This document shows positions 52,020-62,895 of a stretch of DNA of 64,000 bases, piece by piece (the stretch's first letter is position 1; every line of letters begins with the position of its first letter). Origin of the DNA: Gonocerus acuteangulatus. Its lineage: Eukaryota; Arthropoda; Insecta; Hemiptera; Coreidae. The position numbers and the translations under genes are program-made. Location of the stretch: assembly GCA_946811695.1 (NCBI GenBank), contig OX328123.1, forward strand, positions 146,306,337-146,370,336. The letters run 5' to 3'. The notes beneath the pieces are model-generated. The model was not told where the DNA came from. It made no database searches and saw only the letters and a list, made by a program, of their open reading frames with translations.

Positions 52020-52558
52020 CTGGAAAATCCACAAGCCAAAATTTAAAAAGCTATCAAAATCACATTAGAGAATGTATGCTATGAGATTTTTAGAACATTT
52101 TCTCATAGTGAGAATATTGCTATAATTTTCTTAAATGATGTGTTACAATAAAAAGGTTTTTATTGCAATAATCCGAAAACTACCAATTAGGTGTTAAACT
52201 TCAGAGCATTATTCTATTATAATACTTCTATTAGTCTATTAAAATACTAAACTAAATAATTACATTTGGCCCTTAAGGCCAAATTTGTGTAATTATAATT
52301 CTCAATTTCCAGCCTTTATTATCTGGAGTAAGAAACCATATATTAGAAAAGCAAAGTCAAATAGTTATTACGCTGATAGACAGCAGTGCAATAAAAAGTA
52401 GATTGTGCTATCCATACAGATGAAATTCACAATTATCACTTGCGATGCTTTAGCTTTAAGCATCTATTTTTATTAAGTTGAAGTATCATCAGGTTTTATC
52501 ACAACATTATTTTTATAAGATGCATAAATTCTCTTAATATATTATTCACTGTTTAAAG
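52020..52558. other. Intronic DNA upstream of the exon at 52019; nothing recognised
   Basis: AT-rich, with no second exon or repeat family recognised. A CCTTAAGGCCAAATTTGTGT hairpin-like motif lies near 52270. Confidence 0.4.
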
Positions 52559-52686
52559 GCTATGCTTGAGTACCTTCAGATCGGTTAGACACCCTCCACA
52601 GGCTACGTACGATTATCTTGGGACCAGCTAGATACTCTCCACAGACTATGCCCTAGTATCAACAGACCAGCTAGATACCCTCCAAA
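52559..52686 (+). repeat. Short tandem repeat of about 43 bases, three copies
   Basis: Units start at 52559 (GGCTATGCTT), 52601 (GGCTACGTAC) and 52644 (GACTATGCCC). Each contains a RACCAGCTAGAYACYCTCCACAG-like end. The copies are diverged, so the array is old. Confidence 0.75.
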
Positions 52687-52719
52687 GACTATGGTATATA
52701 GTTTGCCGCATGTTTCCGG

Positions 52720-52965
52720 TATAGTTCAACAAACAATTGAACAAGTTTATTAACCAGCAAAATCGGTTCATCTGGAGGGGGGGGCTAATTTGGAACCAGA
52801 GTAGTAGCCACTACAAGCCATAATTTTTGTTATATTTCAACAAAACTCTGCATTCATTGTCATTATATACAGAGAAAAATATGTTGTTAAAATAAACTAA
52901 ATCGGTTCATTAGGAGGAGGGTTGACTATGGACCCAAATTACTAATTTATTATAATTATAATATA
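52720..52965 (+). repeat. Family Y dispersed repeat, forward copy
   Basis: Two subunits carry AAAATCGGTTCATCTGGAGG(G)n, TAGTAGCCACTACAAGCC, ATTTTTGTTATATTTCAACA and AACTAAATCGGTTCATTAGG, as in the better array at 57270-57950. The copy ends in an AT-rich stretch (52940-53000). Confidence 0.6.
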
Positions 52966-53160
52966 AATATATAATATAATTATAAATATAAAATATTTTT
53001 TTATTCCTTGGATTCGTCTCATTCCAAAAAATTGTGTTTTGTGAGGGAAATTTTAGTGAACAAAAAGATAGATCCAAAAAATGCTGCCCTAAATCACAAT
53101 CCACGTGGGCACAGCTAGTGGCTTATGTAAATAGTTTTGATCTTTTATATTTGTAATGAA

Positions 53161-53602
53161 AGGAGGGCCAGTGGCCATGAGAGCTAAGGCGCATGCACTC
53201 TGTGCCTAAGGTCATGGGTTCTATTCTCACTAGGGGTGGTTGCTTTTATTTCAAAAAAAGAGAAGGCATCAGCCCTATCCTGGCAAAAAAAGGGTGGTAA
53301 CCTATAGATAACCCAACCTAAAATTTGTTTTCAATAATAAGTGGATGTTAAAAATTTATTTATTTATTTAAATTTTAACGTCCATTATTATTAACTACGA
53401 ACTTTAGGACAGGTTATCTATAAGTTACCGCCCTTTTCTAGCCAGGAAAGGGCTAATGCCTTTTCTTTTTTTCCAAAGAGAAGCCACCACCCCATAGTGG
53501 GAATCGAAACCACACCCTTTGGCACAAAGTGTTAAGTGCTCATGCCTTACCACTCACGGCCACCGGGTCTAAACACTGGGGTTAAAAATTTAAATAAATA
53601 AA
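53161..53602 (+). mobile_element. Family B SINE with a second family B SINE nested in its tail (inverted)
   Basis: The outer SINE (+) starts GGAGGGCCAGTGGCCATGAG, has a decayed B box GGTCATGGGTTCTATTCTCA, and is bounded by ATATTTGTAATGAA at 53147-53160 and 53603-53616 (14-bp TSD). Inside its A/T-rich tail, GTTAAAAATTTA at 53347-53358 and 53581-53592 brackets an inner family B SINE on the minus strand (53359-53580), with its B box seen as GGGAATCGAAACCAC. Both boundaries are explicit, so the order of insertion is certain: outer first, inner second. The inner head is better preserved. Confidence 0.88.
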
Positions 53603-53616
53603 ATATTTGTAATGAA

Positions 53617-54800
53617 CAGCTGACTCAATTAATAATTTCTTATTTTTACTTCTTCCAGAGTGATGTTTACGCGAGGCGCTACACTTCTTAATAAATACAT
53701 AAAAACTAGACATTTTTGTTTATTGATCTCGGAGAAGAATGAAAGAACACTTCTAAAGTGTCTGGGGATTTGGAAATTCTACATATTCCTTTGTTATTAT
53801 GACTATCCTGCATGGTCATGTTCTGTATACATTTTCATTTTAATGTTTTAACCATAAATATGTTGATTGATTATCCCTAAGGAGTCTACTAATAAAAGGG
53901 CGAACATCCCACAATCATCACAAGGGAGAAACCGGTTACAGTATCCCTGGTCAGCACCCCTAGTGGTAGGAGTAACAACCAAGGCCCAGACTAAATCTCC
54001 CTTTATGGTGGAACAACTAACTTTATTTGAATAAGAGATCTTTCTCTTTAGATAATCATGATGACTTACTCCGTTTTGTTGTAATATAACAAAAAAATTG
54101 GCAAGAATTAGGAAGGGGGGTTTAGGTCTGGAGTAAACCCGCTTCCAGACGGACTGATTTTCCTGGTTAACAAACTCGTTAAAAATACTTTAACGGTAGT
54201 CATTTTCGGCATCTACAGGGTGTCTACTACTTTTTTTAAAGCTAATTTCATGAAATTTTCATAACTTGAAATACAATTATTATTAAGAATAATAATTTTA
54301 CTTTTTTTTTAAAATAATTTTACTTAAAAGACTACAGCCTTAACTTTTAGCTTAAAATGATTTGTAACCTTACATGGATTACCGGAATATCTATCCTCCC
54401 AAAAAACTAATGTTAAAAAAGAGACCAAGTTCCAGGCCCCTCCAAAAAACAGTTTGCCTATGAAAGTTATGATATCATGTATTGTGCCAAGTTTTAGGCT
54501 CTTAATACCTTGCCAAGAACCTAATAATAATATTTGTGCAATTACAACTTGGCCAGTTTACGTTAACTTACATACAGCCCCTAACTGTGAACCCCACCCC
54601 ACTATGAACTATGTTATATTACATTATCTACTTTTTATCGTGTGGGTATTTTATTTTTTTAAGTTTATAATGTCTGATCATTATTTGGAAATACCCTTGT
54701 TTCTTTGTCTGACACTTATTAAGGTACATAAGTAAATAGTAGGCATGCACATAAAAATGTTAAGAAGCGTCTAAATGTTTCTTAAAACATCAAATGTAGG
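53617..54800. other. Intronic or intergenic DNA with repeat scraps
   Basis: A moderately GC-rich stretch at 53880-54010 (ACCGGTTACAGTATCCCTGG; TCAGCACCCCTAGTGGTAGG) may be a SINE head but was not assigned. 54085-54200 contains a family Y fragment (GGTTTAGGTCTGGAGTAAAC; ACTGATTTTCCTGGTTAACA). 54205-54290 matches the CATGAAATTTTCATAA repeat. The short frames have no family motifs. Confidence 0.4.
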
Positions 54801-55210
54801 TTCTCCTTACCGAGACGAATGATGGGTTACCAAAGGAACAAGTACAAAATGGGCACCCTCCCTGGAAGCACCTTCAAACACAACTTTTCAATTTTTTCCT
54901 TTTATAACACCCTAATGTCGATCATCCAGCAAAATTTCAAGTCTGTAACTTTTCGATAAATGCCTAATAATTTTGATGAGTGAGTCATATAAATTCAGAT
55001 TTTCCATTGCCTATATCTCAAAAATGCTTCAATGTAGAATTACAAAACTTTCCAGTTTTATTCAAATGCAGTAGTGTAATACCTGTGTAAAATTTCAAAA
55101 GTTTATCTTTAACAGGGTCATAGTTATGAGAGGGTAAAAATCGGCTCTAATACTTAATGTAATATGCTCACAGTGTGCTTAGGCCAGAACTTATCCTGGC
55201 GCACTACCGT
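54801..55210 (+). repeat. Dispersed repeat family W, copy 2
   Basis: Same modules and order as 34440-34870: CCTTACCGAGACGAATGATG, TTTTTTCCTTTTATAACACC, CAGCAAAATTTCAAG, TTTTGATGAGTGAGTC, AAATTTCAAAAGTTTATC and GGCCAGAACTTATCCTGGCGCACT. It is about 410 bases and diverged. Confidence 0.5.
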
Positions 55211-55224
55211 ACACCTAGATAAAC

Positions 55225-55765
55225 TTAGAATTTTACATACATTTAAAACAATTAATAAAACTGTATAAAATATATATCATATTTATAAGGGAATAAAACA
55301 TTAATTTTAAAAGAGAAAAAACAATGATACTAAACATTTTAGAATGACTATGGAAAAATTTGAACAATGGTAGCAGAATTAAAAATTTCTAAAATATTAA
55401 TCGCTAAATATTTATTGTCAATGTTCATAATTTAGTAGATTAAAGTGTACACAAGTTCAATTTCTAAGTCTTCACGAAAAACTCTGAATATGATCAAATA
55501 AAAATAAAAAGATATGTAAATAATGGATAATTGATGTGTAAATACTGCAACGAAGGAATCTAATAAAGGAAGGGAGTGGTAGAGGCAAACAGAATTGCCC
55601 TACAAAAACAGCGACAATTACGAATGCATGGAATTTCCGGGAGTACATTAGACTCCGGTAAAACTGAAATTTTGTGACATGGTTTCATAATTCATGACTT
55701 TTTTGTCATATTCGTGCCCTATTTTCAATTTTGTGACTTTTTGGTGCAGTAGACATCCTGATCTA
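55225..55765 (+). repeat. Dispersed repeat, copy 2 (partner at 49800-50325)
   Basis: It aligns module by module with the first copy and is followed directly by the end module of family W (55765-55850: TTCAAAATTTCTTTCATGGG, TGCAACCTCAATAGTTACAT). The whole 49800-type and W-type sequences may be parts of one longer element. Confidence 0.6.
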
Positions 55766-56429
55766 GAACGTAGGATCTATGCAGATTTGAAATCATTTTT
55801 CAAAATTTCTTTCATGGGTGCAACCTCAATAGTTACATTCCTTCAAAAAGTGCTAAAATTTTCCTATATAAAAGAAAAAAATCAGCTGCCTTCTAAATAT
55901 TATAAGTGAAAAAAAATAAAATCAGAAAATGAAAACCATTTACAACCATCGTGCATTGAAGTATACATGCAGTTAGAACTAATAAATTTATTTTAAAAAA
56001 ATACTGTATAACTACTTAAGAAAAAGTAAAGAATGAAGCGAGATAATGTAAACATAGAGAGCCTGAGAGAGAAAAAGTCTAATAACTAATGTAAAGCAGC
56101 AAAAACATTTTTTGTAATAGGCAACATCTATTATAACACAATAGGGGTGTCAATAACACTTTACCGATAGCCCCTTGATGAGAAAAACTAAAAATAGGTA
56201 AGATTTTTTTTGAAATTGAAATAAAAAAATGTTAATTCCTTACAAAGATTTATCTAATAAGTTTATTCAAAACATATTCATTTAACAATATGAAAATCTT
56301 TACATATTTTTATTTAAAAAATCAGAAACAGTTGGTGACACCTGACCATTCTTTTCCCTACAGCCACTACGTACAAGAGGAGGTATTCCCATCTAGACAT
56401 GGGCACTACTGGAATAATTTATTTCTCAA

Positions 56430-56725
56430 ATAAATTAAATGGTTATTTCATGAAATAATTATTTCCGAAATAATGGAAATTCTTTAAATGTTATTTCATA
56501 GTTAAATAAAACAATCGTCATCAGATAAATACATGTATTTATTCCTTGAAATAATTATTTGAAAATTTTATCATTCTTTGAAATAAATCAAAATATTTCT
56601 AAAAGCTTTATTTCTGAAATAACTATTTGATCATTGATATTTCAGTATTTTTTATTTATGAAATAAATTATTTCACAGAGAAGCAAAATAATTATTTCCG
56701 AAATAACTTCATAATGAAATAACGT
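56430..56725. repeat. AT-rich TTATTTC/GAAATAA palindromic repeat, left block
   Basis: Many copies of GAAATAATTATTTC and related palindromes. A similar block lies at 60985-61185, with ATGGGCA...TTTATTTC on the left and GAAATAA...TGCCCA on the right, so the two blocks look like inverted flanks of one larger element now holding SINEs, family Y and the Tigger element. TGGGCA-type ends suggest hAT, but no target duplication was found. Confidence 0.5.
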
Positions 56726-56810
56726 TTGGAATACATGAGAATAATGGGAATGGTTAATACTACCCTCAAAACAGGAGTTAAGGAGATAATCCTTCTAACA
56801 TTATTATTGG

Positions 56811-56990
56811 GGTCTCCCCATGGTCTAGTGGTTAACGCCTTAGATTCTCATGCGGGAGATGGTGGGTTTGATTCCCACCGGCAGGAATTTTCTCATCTAA
56901 CGGCTCGTTGAGAAAATTCCTGGCTGCACCTTGGATGTTGGCGCTAATGGCTTAGATGTCGATGCGCCGTAAAAAAAAAAAAAAAAATAA
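56811..56990 (+). mobile_element. Family A tRNA-derived SINE (tRNA-Glu-like head)
   Basis: The head reads GGTCTCCCCATGGTCTAGTG, GTTAACGCCTTAGATTCTCATG, GATGGTGGGTTTGATTCCCA. A box TGGTCTAGTGG and B box GGTTTGATTCC are clear, and the anticodon-loop position reads TTCTCAT, as in tRNA-Glu (CTC). The body has GGCAGGAATTTTCTCATCTA and GAGAAAATTCCTGGCTGCAC. The tail is TTGGCGCTAATGGCTTAGAT, GTCGATGCGCCGTAAAA(A)n. Other copies are at 28882, 35018 and 58262, with tail pieces at 32860, 37545 and 63572. The tail module is shared with the 5S-derived SINE. Confidence 0.85.
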
Positions 56991-57011
56991 ATAATTTATT
57001 TAAATCAGTCT

Positions 57012-57158
57012 TCAATATATTTTTTTTTTTTTTTTTTTTTTTAGCACTTTCCTCCGAAGGAAAGTAGCTATTGAGGTTGGACTCATGACGGAATTTTTGA
57101 AAAATTTCTTCAAATCTTTATCTATCCTACCTAGTAGACACCGAAAATGACCCCCGTT

Positions 57159-57211
<53 letters not shown>
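57012..57211 (-). repeat. Family W end module (reverse), poly-T and (TA)n
   Basis: 57045-57135 is the reverse complement of the GTGCAACCTCAATA...GAAGATTTGAAGAAAT end module seen at 34923-34995. It is followed by ACCGAAAATGACCCCCGTTAAA and about 24 TA units (57164-57211). A T22 run lies at 57020-57042. Confidence 0.7.
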
Positions 57212-57217
<6 letters not shown>

Positions 57218-57269
57218 CTGTTAACACGATAGCGGCCAGAGTTTTTGTTTTTTCGTCACGAAACTTGGT

Positions 57270-57950
57270 ATATAGCATTCAATTAGCAAACGATTGAACG
57301 AGTTCGTTAACCACCAAAATCGGTCCACCGGAAGGGGGGGTTTACCCCGAACCCAAAACACTAATTTGACCATTTCAGCCGTAATATTTGTTATATTTCA
57401 ACAAAACTTGGTATTCGTAGTGGTAATATAGAGAGAAAAGTGAGATATAAAAATGAACTAAATCGGTTCATGAGGAGGGGGGGTTTACTCCGGACTGACA
57501 ATACCAATTCGCCACTACCCGCCGTGATTTTAGGTATATTTCGACGAAACTCGGTATTCATAGTGGTAATCTACAGGTAAATATGTGTTGTAAAAATAAA
57601 CTAAATCGGTTCATTAGGAGGGGGGGGGGGGTTTACTCCAGACCCACAATACCAATTCGCCACTACCAACCGTGATTTTTGGTATATTTCGACGAAACTC
57701 GGTATTCGTAGTGGTAATCTACAGGTAAATATGTGTTGTAAAAATAAACTAAATCGGTTCATTAGGAGGGGGGGTTTACTCCGGACCCAAATTACTAATA
57801 TACTCATACTGGTCGTAATTTCTGCTGTATTGTAACGAAACGCGGTATACGTCGTGGGTAACTCATGAGAAAGAAGTGTTGTAAAAATGAGCTGAATCGG
57901 TCAATCGGAAATGGGGGTTTACTTTGTAATATATTTCAATAGAAAAGCCA
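57270..57950 (+). repeat. Family Y tandem array with G-rich tracts
   Basis: Four to five units of about 145-150 bases. AACTAAATCGGTTCAT(T/G)AGG is at 57455, 57599 and 57747, with weaker units at 57315 and 57890. Each unit has a run of 6-12 G followed by TTTACTCCGGACCCA and ends in GGTATATTTCGACGAAACTCGG. The G runs vary from unit to unit. No coding frame. Other fragments of the family are at 30881 and 52720. Confidence 0.75.
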
Positions 57951-58261
57951 GCCAGATATAGGTTCACAAAGGCGCCGCAAGGAGCGCTAGAGGGACTGTA
58001 TCCGGTTCCTGCGTTAGATCAAAATACGATAATACGAGGTTTTTTGTATTTATTACGTAGTGTAGTAGGTACCATGTGTAAACATAACTCTGGAAGCAAA
58101 TTAATAATTTATCAGTTACTCATTACGAAATTAAAAGAGAACTATTCATGTTTTTATTTTATTTATGTAGGATATTTTAAGCAAATTGTTCTGGAAAGCA
58201 GTCTACATTACCCAAATTCTGAGGAAAGTGCTTAGTTATGCAGCTCCTGCGTGACGGACTT

Positions 58262-58384
58262 CTTTTTTTTTTTTTTAACGGTGCATTGACATCTGGGCCA
58301 TTAGCGCCAATATCCAAGGTGCAGCCAGGAATGTTCTCAACAAGCCATTAGATGAGAAAATTCCTGCCAGTGGGAATTGAACCC

Positions 58385-58385
<1 letters not shown>
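58262..58385 (-). mobile_element. Family A SINE, 5'-truncated
   Basis: On the plus strand: T14, AACGGTGCATTGACATCTGG, GCCATTAGCGCCAATATCCA, AAGGTGCAGCCAGGAATGTT, GAGAAAATTCCTGCCAGTGG and GAATTGAACCC (B box). The head beyond the B box is replaced by a long A run (58386-58410). Confidence 0.75.
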
Positions 58386-58416
<31 letters not shown>

Positions 58417-58604
58417 TTTTCAATATCATTTTTATTTTTATAGCACCGCATCGACAAATTTCTACTAGTGTTAAAAACATATACTTAAGGAAAGGAAGTA
58501 AATGATTAATCTAATTCCTATTAAATAGCCATATAATTTAAACAAAATGTATGTTTATTTATATAAATGAATAAATATATATACATATATAATAACATGT
58601 ATGT

Positions 58605-58606
<2 letters not shown>

Positions 58607-58661
<55 letters not shown>
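58607..58661. repeat. (TA)n microsatellite hosting the Tigger insertion
   Basis: About 27 TA units end directly at the Tigger left terminus; TATATATATA resumes right after its right terminus (60844). The transposon inserted inside the microsatellite. Confidence 0.95.
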
Positions 58662-58664
<3 letters not shown>

Positions 58665-60843
58665 TAAACTCTCGATAATCCGCGGGCGGATATTCCGCTT
58701 TGCGGCTATTCCGCGCTCATCCATGGATTTTTTTTTTTTTTTTAATGTTTGAATAAGAAAAGTTTTTATACAGAATAAGTTTGAAGAGTTAGGTCTTAAG
58801 GAACTGTAGTAGAGAGGAAACACATTAAATAGAAAGATTCAATTCTCTTTAATCAAATTATCCAGGTGTTGCCTGTCTCAGAAACATCTTACCTCAGCCT
58901 TCCTTTTTCCATATATTTTCTAATAAGATCAGAATCTAATTTTCATTTCCAAACTCTTCTCATATCAGTTTAGTTTCTGTCACATTGCCGTCTAGTAGTT
59001 CATTTCGCTCGTGTGTTTGAATTACTGACAGTAGTTATCGTCAAAGTTTATCGTTATTTTATTTAACAATGACCGATAAAAGGAAAAAAGTGTTTTTATC
59101 GATTCAAGAGAAACTCGAATTAATAAAAAAACTCGAAAATGGCGAATCTAGGAAGCAAATTTGTTTGCAATATGGAATAGGAGAAACAACTGTTCGAGAC
59201 ATTTTTAAGCAAAAAGATAAATTATTGCAATTTGCATCCTCATCAGACAACTCTTCATCGATGAAGAAAAGAAAAACCATGAGAAGGAGCACTTATGAAG
59301 AGCTAGATGCTGCACTGTTGGAATGGGTAAGTCAGTTGAGAAGTGAGGGAACTCCTGTTTCTGGGCCTATTGTTGCTGAAAAAGCTAAACAGTTTTTTGT
59401 AATGCTAGGTTTAGAGGGAACATTTAATGCATCATCAGGGTGGTTGACGAGGTTTAAACAGCGCCACGGCATAAGGGAAATCGGACTTTACGGCGAGAAA
59501 TTAAGTAATGACCAGCAGGCAGCAGAAAATTTTAAAACAGAGTTTGAACAGCTCCTTCAGTCAGAAGGAATTTGTTACGAACAGCTGTATAATGCTGACG
59601 AATCAGGGCTGCTATGGAAATGTTTGCCAACGCGAACACTGGCATTTGATAGCGAGAGGCAAGCTCCAGGCCATAAGTCCAGTAAAGAGCACATTACTAT
59701 AATGACATGCAGCAATGCAACAGGCTCTCACAAACTAAAACTGGTAGTTATTGGAAAGTCAAAAAAACCGCGGTCTTTTAAAGGGACAAGGGCCGAAAAC
59801 CTACCAGTACATTATTTTAATCAGAAGAAAGGCTGGATGGACCAACAAATTTTTAAAGAGTGGTTTCATAAAAAATTCATCCCTCAAGTGAAAGAACATT
59901 TAAAATCAAGAAACCTACCCCAAAAAGCCATGCTGCTTATTGACAACGCCCCGTCACACCCATCGAAAAATATTTTACTATCGGACTGTGGAAATTTTTT
60001 CGTCAGTTTTCTGCCTCCAAATGTCACTGCTCTTATCCAACCAATGGACCAGGGAGTAATTGCTTTGATGAAAAAAAAATATAGAACAAACTTGTTAAAA
60101 AAAAAGGATTGAAGAGGGTAATGATCTTCAGGGTTTCTGGAAAGATTATACCATTCTCGACAGCATTTATGACATAAACACTGCTTGGGAGTCAGTAAAA
60201 CAAACTACGTTGGTAAAGTCCTGGAGGAAAATTTTACCAAATGTAGAAAATACTTCAGTAGAGCCTTCAGATAAAGAAGAGGAAGTTTCTGCTAATGATT
60301 AAGCAAATTTAGCGAAATCAGTTGCTGGAGGAAGTGATGTCGATGAAAGAAATATTGTTGAGTGGATTAATTGCGATGCCAGTGATCCAGGATTCGAACA
60401 TCTTACTGATGAACAAATGATAGATAGAGTATCAGGTATTGAATTAGAGGAGAGTGAGGAAGAAGAGGAGGATAACACCAAAAAGAAAGTAAGTCATGAC
60501 GAAGCCCTAATACACGTTAATGGACTAATTCAATATCTGGAAGAACAAGATGATGCATCACTGTGTGATAAAATGGTGTTGAAAAAACTTCAGAATCAAG
60601 TCAAGAAGAGATGTTTTGCTTAATTTAATTACGTAAATATGTTTAATTTTAATTATTTTCATATTTATTGTTTTTTCATATTATATTTTCATATTTCACA
60701 TTTTAATATTACTAAATAAACATTTTCCAGTAACATCCCTGTGTTGTATGTCTCCATTTTAGAATTTTTGCGTGTTGTCCGCAGGATCGCCTAATCCGCG
60801 GGTGTCGCGCCAGTCAATTCCGCGGATTATCGGGAGTTTACTG
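58662..60843 (+). mobile_element. Tigger-type (pogo superfamily) DNA transposon, nearly complete
   Basis: Terminal inverted repeats CAGTAAACTCTCGATAATCC(GCGG) at the left and the inverse of CAGTAAACTCCCGATAATCC(GCGG) at the right (24 bases, one mismatch). TA flanks both ends. Length 2182 bases. It encodes a single transposase. TIR identity and a reading frame with only one frameshift and one stop suggest a young insertion. Confidence 0.95.
59069..60623 (+). pseudogene. Tigger-like pogo transposase, one frameshift and one stop
   Basis: The first frame (59069-60112, 347 residues) has an N-terminal helix-turn-helix (SIQEKLELIKKLENGESRKQ, residues 11-50), a CENP-B-type second DNA-binding domain (about 75-145, with SGWLTRFKQRHGI) and a DDE_1 catalytic domain with D177 (NADESGLLW), D292 (LLIDNAPSHP) and D327 (LIQPMDQGVIAL). 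All three catalytic Asp residues are present. At 60098-60110 a run of nine A shifts the frame; one base fewer would keep it open through LQGFWKDYTILDSIYDINTA and SWRKILPN. A TAA at 60299-60301 then interrupts, after which IVEWINCDASDPGFEHLTDE and an acidic tail run to TAA at 60621-60623. The start ATG follows a Tigger-typical leader and opens MTDKRKK. The homopolymer shift could be a sequencing error. Confidence 0.9.
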
Positions 60844-60984
60844 TATATATATATTATAAATAATTTAAATGAAGTTTCAGCTGTTCAGACTTTAAAATCA
60901 TTTTTGTCAACTTCAGCTCAATGAACAAAGGCTTGACAGGAAAACATGTATTTAGATGAAATTCTCGCATAAATTAAGATATCA

Positions 60985-61185
60985 GAATATATTATTTTAT
61001 CAAATAATCATTTCGGAAATAAATATCTCATCAATCATGAAATAATTTATTTCGTGAAATAATTATTTGAGAAATAATATTAAAATAAAATGATAAAATA
61101 AATTATTTCTGAAGTAATCTATTAAGGTTATTTCATGATTTATTACAAAAATATTATTTCAAATAAATTATGCCCAGGTTTACTC
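60985..61185. repeat. AT-rich TTATTTC palindromic repeat, right block
   Basis: Same sequence class as 56430-56725 in inverted arrangement, ending TTTCAAATAAATTATGCCCA. See that entry for interpretation. Confidence 0.5.
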
Positions 61186-61384
61186 GCACCTGTATAAGCA
61201 TATTCAAATTTGAACTGCACTTAAAATCCTATCAGGTGAAATGGTTATTTATTTTTGAAATTTAATATTTTAAATGTTCAGTTTAGAACAATTGTATACC
61301 CTCATAAGGAAATTTTATTTTTATAAACTAATAACCAGTACTTCTGTAACCAGAGAAAGATTGAATTCACTGAGTGTCAATTTG

Positions 61385-61385
<1 letters not shown>

Positions 61386-61430
<45 letters not shown>
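61386..61430. repeat. (TA)n microsatellite
   Basis: About 22 TA units with no associated element recognised. Confidence 0.95.
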
Positions 61431-61434
<4 letters not shown>

Positions 61435-61443
61435 TACTTTATA

Positions 61444-61874
61444 TGTTGCTAGGGATTATTAAAAATGTCTTTATAAAATATTCCTAGTTATATATTTCAA
61501 GGACTACTGATAACTTAAATCAACAAAAAATAGGAAAGCTTTAGAATAGATCAGTGCCATCTTGATGACCTTGTGGGACAGTTAGGGATGGGGTTTTAGC
61601 AAAGAAGATCCAGAACTTTATATCACAGGAGGAAATGATGTAAGACAATGGCTGTTATAGCCTCCTCAGGTAGATGGAAAAGTTTAATTCCACCGCACAC
61701 TATTTCCCCCCTCCCTTACAGCCACCGTATCTCTACCTTCCTGCTATTTGAGTAGCTTCCTAATCAGTAGTGCTCCGAAGATCAGCAGTGTCAAATCGCT
61801 CATACAGGATAGCCCATCCTTCAAATTGATTATTTTTTGTTGAAAAACGGCTTTGGGTTCTGAGCAGACCACAC
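61444..61874. other. No recognised gene
   Basis: Mixed sequence preceding the piggyBac-like remnant. The region at 61680-61800 is GC-richer and may be an older part of the same element, but no motif was identified. Confidence 0.35.
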
Positions 61875-62895
61875 GTGGGCTTCCGTGATACTGTTTTTTT
61901 AGGATATTTACATATATTTTCTATTTCCATTTGTATTAGTTTTCATTATGGAAGTATCTGCTATCAAGATAAAACTGATTTTTTCGAATTTTACAATCTG
62001 ACGAAAGGAGGAGTTGATTGTTCAGTCAAAATGTGTCACACGTACGCAACAAAGAGGCACTATGTCATTGGACAATGAGACATTTCTATGGAATGCTTGA
62101 CATAATGGGAGTCAACAGCTGGGTCTATACATCTTAGCAGGAAAAAATCATTTTGACAAGATTTTTTGAAAAATCTTGCATACTGCTTTGCTGAGCATCA
62201 TATGTGAAGGAGGCTAACTAATGTGAGGATTATGAAATCACTACGCCAGGAAATTTGGATAATCCTTGGAACAGAATGTACCACTAACCCAGTCTCAGGT
62301 CTGCCACCCCCTAAGAAAATTAGGTGCCACATGAGCGACAGATCAAATGTTAGGAAATCCAACAACACGTGCGCCAAGTGTTAGCGTCCAGTTTCCAAAG
62401 ACATGAAAAGCTAATCCGGTCATTTGAAATGTGATCAAGAAGTTTCACTAAGTGGAACTAATGACTGATTCTGTCATGGAAGTTTTCATTACATATTTTT
62501 ATTGTTTGTTTCTAGTGTGTAAATTGAAGATTCATTTTGATGTAGTAATTATCTAGTTTTAGTACATAATTAATGGTTTCTCAAAAAAGGCTTGTCTTTA
62601 TTAACTCAACTTCCTTCTCTTGTTCAAATATAAAATTATATTAAACATTTCAGAAATCATAATTCCATTTTCCTCATTCTCTTTCTGTAATGGAATTTCA
62701 AATCCTACAACCACAATTTTGGAACCTGAGACTCCATATTTGGAGGGTATCTTCACAGCCACCTACAAATTGATTGAATATTTTTGAAGGTAATCTTATG
62801 GACTATTAGCACGTTATTACCATAAATGTAAGCGGGGTCATGGTGGACCCCGCGTGGGTGACGGTGTAACTATCTCCCACGTGGTCGACGGAGGG
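61875..62895 (+). mobile_element. piggyBac-like element, 3' half
   Basis: Coding remnant: DKTDFFEFYNLTKGGVDCSV then KMCHTYATKR (61950-62060) matches the piggyBac transposase block around its last catalytic Asp (KGGVD...MC..Ys..R). A shifted frame gives HFYGMLDIMGVNSWVYTS. Further on is a Cys-rich tail, KKIRCHMSDRSNVRKSNNTC and AKC (62310-62370). The right terminus is GGAGGG followed by TTAA (62896-62899), i.e. the CCCTCC terminus next to the TTAA target typical of piggyBac. A GGGGTC/GACCCC hairpin and CCCACGTGG lie subterminally (62835-62890). The 5' half and left end were not found; several stops make it dead. Confidence 0.75.

Noticed and set aside
56811..56885. A true tRNA-Glu gene
   Set aside because: A and B boxes are present, but the acceptor stem does not close and the sequence runs straight into the SINE body and tail shared with other copies.
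59104..60481. Minus-strand frames within the Tigger transposase
   Set aside because: They are shadows of the plus-strand transposase; low-complexity serine-rich translation of the acidic tail.
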